DNA of 64,000 bases from Enoplosus armatus (lineage: Eukaryota > Chordata > Actinopteri > Centrarchiformes > Enoplosidae): positions 18,000,774 through 18,064,773 of the forward strand of contig NC_092195.1 of the NCBI RefSeq assembly GCF_043641665.1, in the 5' to 3' direction. The translations under genes and the position numbers were made by a program. This document shows positions 59,314 to 64,000 of the stretch, piece after piece. Numbering within the stretch: the stretch's first letter is position 1; each line of letters begins with the position of its first letter. Under the pieces are notes generated by a model. That model made no database searches, was not told the DNA's origin, and saw only the letters and a program-made list of their open reading frames with translations.

Positions 59314-60946
59314 CAGTGCATCCGGAAAGTATTCACGGCGCTTCACTTTTTCCACATTTTGTTATGTTACACCCTTATTCCAAAATGGATTAAATTAATT
59401 TTTTTCCTCAAAATTCTACACACAACACCCCATAATGACAATGTGAAAAAAGTTTTTTTGAAATTTTTGCAAATCTATTAAAAATAAAAAACTAAGAAAT
59501 CACATGTACATAAGTATTCACAGCCTTTGCCATGAAGCTCAAAATTGAGCTCAGGTGCATCCTGTTTCCACTGATCATCCTTGAGATGTTTCTGCAGCTT
59601 AATTGGAGTCTACCTGTGGTAAATTCAGTTGATTGGACATGATTTGGAAAGGCACACACCTGTCTATATAAGGTCCCACAGTTGACAGTGCATGTCAGAG
59701 CACAAACCAAGCATGAAGTCAAAGGAATTGTCTGTAGACCTCCGAGACAGGATTGTCTCGAGGCACAAATCTGGGGAAGGTTACAGAAAAATTTCTGCTG
59801 CTTTGAAGGTCCCAATGAGCACAGTGGCCTCCATCATCCGTAAGTGGAAGAAGTTCGGAACCACCAGGACTCTTCCTAGAGCTGGCCGGCCATCTAAACT
59901 GAGTAATCGGGGGAGAAGGGCCTTAGTCAGGGAGGTGACCAAGAACCCGATGGTCACTCTGTCAGAGCTCCAGAGTTCCTCTGTGGAGAGAGGAGAACCT
60001 TCCAGAAGGACAACCATCTCTGCAGCAATCCACCAATCAGGCCTGTATGGTAGAGTGGCCAGACGGAAGCCACTCCTTAGTAAAAGGCACATAGCAGCCC
60101 GCCTGGAGTTTGCCAAAAGGCACCTGAAGGACTCTCAGACCATGAGAAACAAAATTCTCTGGTCTGATGAGACAAAGATTGAACTCTTTGGTGTGAATGC
60201 CAGGCGTCACGTTTGGAGGAAACCAGGCACCGCTCATCACCAGGCCAATACCATCCCTACAGTGAAGCATGGTGGTGGCAGCATCATGCTGTGGGGATGT
60301 TTTTCAGCGGCAGGAACTGGGAGACTAGTCAGGATAGAGGGAAAGATGAATGCAGCAAAGTACAGAGACATCCTGGATGAAAACCTGCTCCAGAGCGCTC
60401 TTGACCTCAGACTGGGGCGACGGTTTATCTTTCAGCAGGACAACGACCCTAAGCACACAGCCAAGATATCAAAGGAGTGGCTTCAGGACAACTCTGTGAA
60501 TGTCCTTGAGTGGCCCAGCCAGAGCCCAGACTTGAATCCGATTGAACATCTCTGGAGAGATCTGAAAATGGCTGTGCACCGACGCTTCCCATCCAACCTG
60601 ATGGAGCTTGAGAGGTGCTGCAAAGAGGAATGGGTGAAACTGCCCAAAGATAGGTGTGCCAAGCTTGTGGCATCATATTCAAAAAGACTTGAGGCTGTAA
60701 TTGCTGCCAAAGGTGCATCAACAAAGTATTGAGCAAAGGCTGTGAATACTTATGTACATGTGATTTCTCAGGTTTTTTATTTTTAATAAATTTGCAAAAA
60801 TCTCAAACTTTTTTCACGTTGTCATTATGGGGTGTTGTGTGTAGAATTTTGAGGAAAAAAATGAATTTAATCCATTTTGGTATAAGGCTGCAACATAACA
60901 AAATGTGGAAAAAGTGAAGCGCTGTGAATACTTTCCGGATGCACTG
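59314..60946 (+). mobile_element. Tc1/mariner-type DNA transposon, apparently complete (1,633 bp)
   Basis: The terminal inverted repeats are long, about 215 bp each (59314-59530 and 60733-60946). The outer ends read CAGTGCATCCGGAAAGTATT and its complement, and the inner ends CAGCCTTTGC / GCAAAGGCTG. TA dinucleotides flank both sides (59312-59313, 60947-60948), the expected target duplication. The arms still pair closely, with few mismatches, and the transposase frame is open, both signs of a young insertion. It sits in intergenic DNA between srsf10 and the connexin gene. Confidence 0.95.
59692..60732 (+). CDS. Tc1-type transposase, intact 346-codon frame
   Basis: Cut-and-paste transposase of the Tc1/mariner superfamily acting on its own terminal repeats in the nucleus. 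An N-terminal paired-like helix-turn-helix domain (LSVDLRDRIVSRHKSGEGYR and VASIIRKWKKFGTT) is followed by a second DNA-binding part (GRPSKLSNRGRRALVRE). The catalytic DDE domain shows Asp159 (WSDETKIELFG), Asp250 (QQDNDPKHTA) and Glu285 (PDLNPIEHLW), the Tc1-specific DD34E spacing, plus the Gly-rich KHGGGSIMLWGCFSA box. Length matches active family members (about 340 residues). The start may be the ATG at 59713 (MKSKELSVD), the usual start in relatives. There is no stop or frameshift. Confidence 0.95.
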   Translation: MSEHKPSMKSKELSVDLRDRIVSRHKSGEGYRKISAALKVPMSTVASIIRKWKKFGTTRTLPRAGRPSKLSNRGRRALVREVTKNPMVTLSELQSSSVERGEPSRRTTISAAIHQSGLYGRVARRKPLLSKRHIAARLEFAKRHLKDSQTMRNKILWSDETKIELFGVNARRHVWRKPGTAHHQANTIPTVKHGGGSIMLWGCFSAAGTGRLVRIEGKMNAAKYRDILDENLLQSALDLRLGRRFIFQQDNDPKHTAKISKEWLQDNSVNVLEWPSQSPDLNPIEHLWRDLKMAVHRRFPSNLMELERCCKEEWVKLPKDRCAKLVASYSKRLEAVIAAKGASTKY

Positions 60947-60948
60947 TA

Positions 60949-62958
60949 CATCTGTGGTACCCGCCATATCTGAACCCCTAAAACTTCTTGAACTTTGTTT
61001 TGTACCTGATGCAGCACTAAAGATATACAGACATGCAGGAACAAACTGATGAAGCTCTTATTCCCTTCAAAGCTATTCTCCATCTGCCAAATTTACAGTG
61101 GGATTGGATTAGTCACTTAATCAATGAATCGATTTTGAAGTGATTCAATTTCAAACAAAAATTCACTGCCCCTCCATGACAGTAAACTGAATATGTTTAG
61201 GTTCTGGACTCTCGGTCAGACAAGACGAGCAGCTTGAAGACGTCAACTTGAGCTCTGGGAAATATGTTAAAAAGGATTAATCAAGAATATTATTGGCAGA
61301 TTAATCCATAATGAAATGAATCCTTAGTTGCAGCCCTAAATGATGTTTATTTCTGGGTTTCATGTAAATAATACCTTATGAATAGTAACAGACCAGTTTG
61401 TGAGACGATGGTTGTAGAGAATCGTTCAATAATCAGGTTGATATTCCAGCTCAATTTAAGATAGAAGAAAATGTTTCCACTGTTGGTCTGGTTAACTTGG
61501 ATAAAAAGATGTTTCCTGTAGTGAGGAAGGAAATTATTCTTCCTTGTTTTCCTGAAACTCTTCTGTGTGAAGCTGCAGTCAGTTTAAAGAAGCTGCCAGC
61601 TCACCATATTTTGACCTGCAGGGTTCAGCATCCAACCTTGTCTGGTGTTGTAACCCCAGGAGAAAGTTCTGACCGACAAAATGCAAAGATTAGTTGGTTC
61701 AACAGATTATTTATCTGCAACTATTTTGTAATATTTCAAGGAAAACATTTGATGTTTTCAGCTTTTCAAATGTGATGATTATGCTGCTTTTCCTTATCTA
61801 CCATGATAGTAAATTGAATATCTGTTGGCCAGACAAAATAAGTCATTCGAAATATGCTATGTTTTCTTAATATCTATAAAATGTCAGAAAAATGTGAAAA
61901 ATGCCTGTTTGGATGTCTTCAGAATGCTTTATTTGTCAGATAAACAAACAGTCTACTTACTATCACATAAGATGAAGAAAAGCATCAAATCTTCACAATT
62001 GAAAAGCAGGAACTAATGAATGTTTGGCATGTTTGCAAGAAAACAAGGACTTAACCGATTTATCGATTATCAAAATAGTTGCACATGAAATTTTCTTTGT
62101 TGACAGATTAATCGAGTAATTAACCAGCACTGCTAATAACAGCCCAGTGACGTGACGGCACTTCAGAGTTGAATTACACAAACTTTCAGCCTAGGACATC
62201 AAATTAAATCAGATTAAATTATTGATCCACTTGAGAAGCAGTTTGTATGAATTATAATCCACCTTCAGATCCACACTCAGATGCCAGTTTCCCATCAAAG
62301 GAGCCAACCCGGCGCACCACTTCTGTCCTGTGGGAATTCAGAGGATCAAACAAGTTCAGGGTCGTTTAGGTTCAACCAATAACGGACGTCAAATAATTGA
62401 ATATTTTGCAACACATTTCACCCCTAATGACTCGCAGGAACTGGCAGTCAGTCCATTCACACTGCTGCAAGGTAAATGGCAACAGAGCTCTGCAACAGTA
62501 TTGATCGTTTTACTCTTTCACAGCCTATAAGTTGTCATCTACTAGAGCCAGCAGGGATCATTTGTTTTTGTCCAGTTTTCACCAACAGCGGGGACTGAAA
62601 TCTCTCCCAGTTTATCTATACATTTAGAATTTTTACCTTTTACAAGAGGATAAAGAAGATAAAAGATGTGCGTGTAGGATTGTGCTCAACAGCATCAGCA
62701 GCATTCTTGCAAAAGGCCTTTATTGTTACATTTCATATCCAAGATGAAAGGTACGTCAACTCATTTTAAATATATATATATATATGTAAATAGACATACA
62801 ACCTTTTTGAATGAGTCATGTCATTTTGCAAGAACATTACAGTGAAGCAAATATATCAGCTTTATGTCGTTCACTTAACACATTGAAAACAATGAGGCCT
62901 TAACAAACATAATTTAGATTTCTTTCATCATTCACTATAGCACTGCTAATGTAAAACA
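60949..62958. other. Intergenic DNA upstream of the connexin gene
   Basis: AT-rich, with no supported exon. A short (TA)n run lies at 62770-62785. CACTATAG ending about 62940 looks like a splice acceptor, so the connexin may have an upstream non-coding exon in this interval, as is usual for connexin genes. Confidence 0.45.
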
Positions 62959-64000
62959 ATGGGAGACTGGAACTTCCTCGGAGGGATCTTGGAGGAGGTG
63001 CATATCCACTCCACTATGGTGGGCAAGATCTGGCTGACCATCCTGTTCATATTCCGGATGTTGGTGCTGGGCGTCGCAGCAGAGGACGTGTGGAACGACG
63101 AGCAGTCAGACTTCATCTGCAACACCGAGCAGCCCGGCTGCCGCAACGTCTGCTACGACGAGGCCTTCCCCATCTCCCTCATCCGCTACTGGGTGCTACA
63201 GGTGATTTTTGTGTCCTCACCCTCCCTGGTGTACATGGGTCATGCCATCTACCAGCTGCGGGCTCTGGAGAAGGAGCGCCACTGCAAAAAGGTGGCTCTC
63301 CGTCGGGAGCTGGAGGCGGTGGACGCGGAGCTGGTGGAGGTGCGCAGGAGGATTGAAAAGGAGATGAAGCAGCTGGAGCAGGGGAAGCTCAACAAAGCAC
63401 CCCTGAGGGGTTCTCTGTTGTGTACTTATGTGGCCCACATTGTCACTCGCTCAGTGGTGGAGGTCAGCTTCATGATGGGTCAGTACATCCTCTATGGACA
63501 CCGCCTGAACCCTCTTTACAAGTGTGAAAGGGAGCCGTGCCCAAACGTGGTGGACTGCTTCGTCTCCAGGCCCACAGAGAAAACAGTTTTCATGGTGTTC
63601 ATGCAAGGGATTGCCTGCATCTCCCTCTTTCTCAGCCTTCTTGAGATCATGCACCTGGGATTCAAGAAGCTTAAGAAGGGCATCCTGGACTACTACCCAC
63701 ATCTGAAGGACGATCTGGATGATTATTACGTCAACAAGAACTCAAAAAAGAACTCAGTTGTGCATCAGGTTTGCATGGGCACGTCTGTGGGTCGCAAGAC
63801 TACTATTCCCACAGCACCCTGTGGATACACATTACTGTTGGAGAAGCAGGGCAACGGACCTAACTACCCTCTTCTTAATGCCTCCTCTGCCTTCATCCCA
63901 ATACAAGGGGAACCTGGTGCAAAACCAGACAGCCACAAGGACGGCAAGGAGGGAGTGCCGAGCCCCACGGAGCAAAACAGCAACTCCAACAACACAAGCA
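62959..64000 (+). CDS. gja9: Connexin, GJA9-like, N-terminal 347 codons (runs off the window)
   Basis: Gap-junction channel subunit with four membrane segments. The frame is open from ATG 62959 to the window end without a stop. It begins [19 protein letters not shown] and has the first-loop cysteines C54, C61, C65 ([12 protein letters not shown]), the second-loop set ([12 protein letters not shown]) and SRPTEKT. A charged intracellular loop is followed by [20 protein letters not shown], and the tail contains TLLLEKQ...[10 protein letters not shown], features I recall from GJA9 (Cx59) rather than GJA10. Human GJA9 has 515 residues, so the C-terminal tail is missing here. Fish have several GJA9/GJA10 paralogues (cx52-cx55 type); the exact one is not resolved. 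Confidence 0.88.
   Translation, partial: MGDWNFLGGILEEVHIHSTMVGKIWLTILFIFRMLVLGVAAEDVWNDEQSDFICNTEQPGCRNVCYDEAFPISLIRYWVLQVIFVSSPSLVYMGHAIYQLRALEKERHCKKVALRRELEAVDAELVEVRRRIEKEMKQLEQGKLNKAPLRGSLLCTYVAHIVTRSVVEVSFMMGQYILYGHRLNPLYKCEREPCPNVVDCFVSRPTEKTVFMVFMQGIACISLFLSLLEIMHLGFKKLKKGILDYYPHLKDDLDDYYVNKNSKKNSVVHQVCMGTSVGRKTTIPTAPCGYTLLLEKQGNGPNYPLLNASSAFIPIQGEPGAKPDSHKDGKEGVPSPTEQNSNSNNTS

Noticed and set aside
62959..64000. Assignment of the connexin as gja10
   Set aside because: [14 protein letters not shown] and LLLEKQ...YPLLN fit GJA9 as I recall it; GJA10 has KVPLKGCLLRTYV there. The full-length tail is outside the window, so some doubt remains.

Overview
The window is vertebrate nuclear DNA, almost certainly from a ray-finned (percomorph-like) teleost. 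The genes have many short exons with GT/AG introns. The proteins are fish forms of vertebrate families (a beta-NHE-like Na+/H+ exchanger, a liver-basic FABP10). The non-coding DNA is full of short interspersed repeats of fish type plus an intact Tc1 transposon. There are no operons, CRISPR arrays or prokaryotic signals. All exon models were built by hand from reading frame, splice signals and remembered family sequences; no alignment was run.

Layout: 1-2256 is intergenic, with a modular repeat at 1365-1815. 2257-9080 (-) is dpy19l4 (19 exons, 769 aa). 10426-13402 (-) is an unrecognised 404-residue nuclear-looking protein made of eight repeat exons, each with a Ser/Asp-rich S-S-D-D-E-P-L motif and a Lys-rich tail. 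15383-22825 (-) is kdm1b (21 exons, 834 aa). A 509-bp divergent promoter with an X-box-like palindrome separates it from cfap69 (+, 23335-32733, 23 exons, 925 aa), which has a textbook U12-type intron. 34599-36168 (+) is a two-coding-exon gene for a 66-residue, probably mitochondrial, microprotein. 39436-50755 (+) is a beta-NHE-like slc9a1 (12 exons, 768 aa). 52557-53447 (+) is a four-exon fabp10-type gene. 53797-57648 (+) is srsf10 (6 exons, 242 aa), with an AT-initiated U12 intron and a purine-rich candidate autoregulatory exon. 59314-60946 is a Tc1-like element with an uninterrupted 346-codon transposase. The gja9-like connexin starts at 62959 and runs off the right edge.

These are independent housekeeping or tissue-specific genes rather than a pathway. 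Themes are epigenetic or nuclear factors (kdm1b, the SDDEPL-repeat protein, srsf10), a ciliary/flagellar gene (cfap69), a C-mannosyltransferase (dpy19l4), and transport, lipid-binding and junction proteins (slc9a1b, fabp10, gja9). In human, SLC9A1, SRSF10 and GJA9 are, as I recall, all on 1p, so the right third looks like a conserved syntenic block.

The most interesting signals are the exon-per-repeat SDDEPL protein, the two minor-spliceosome introns (one with apparently non-canonical AT-AT ends), the GA-rich cryptic exon of srsf10, the X-box in the cfap69 promoter, a (CA)29 tract serving as the splice-acceptor tract of a kdm1b exon, and the intact transposon.
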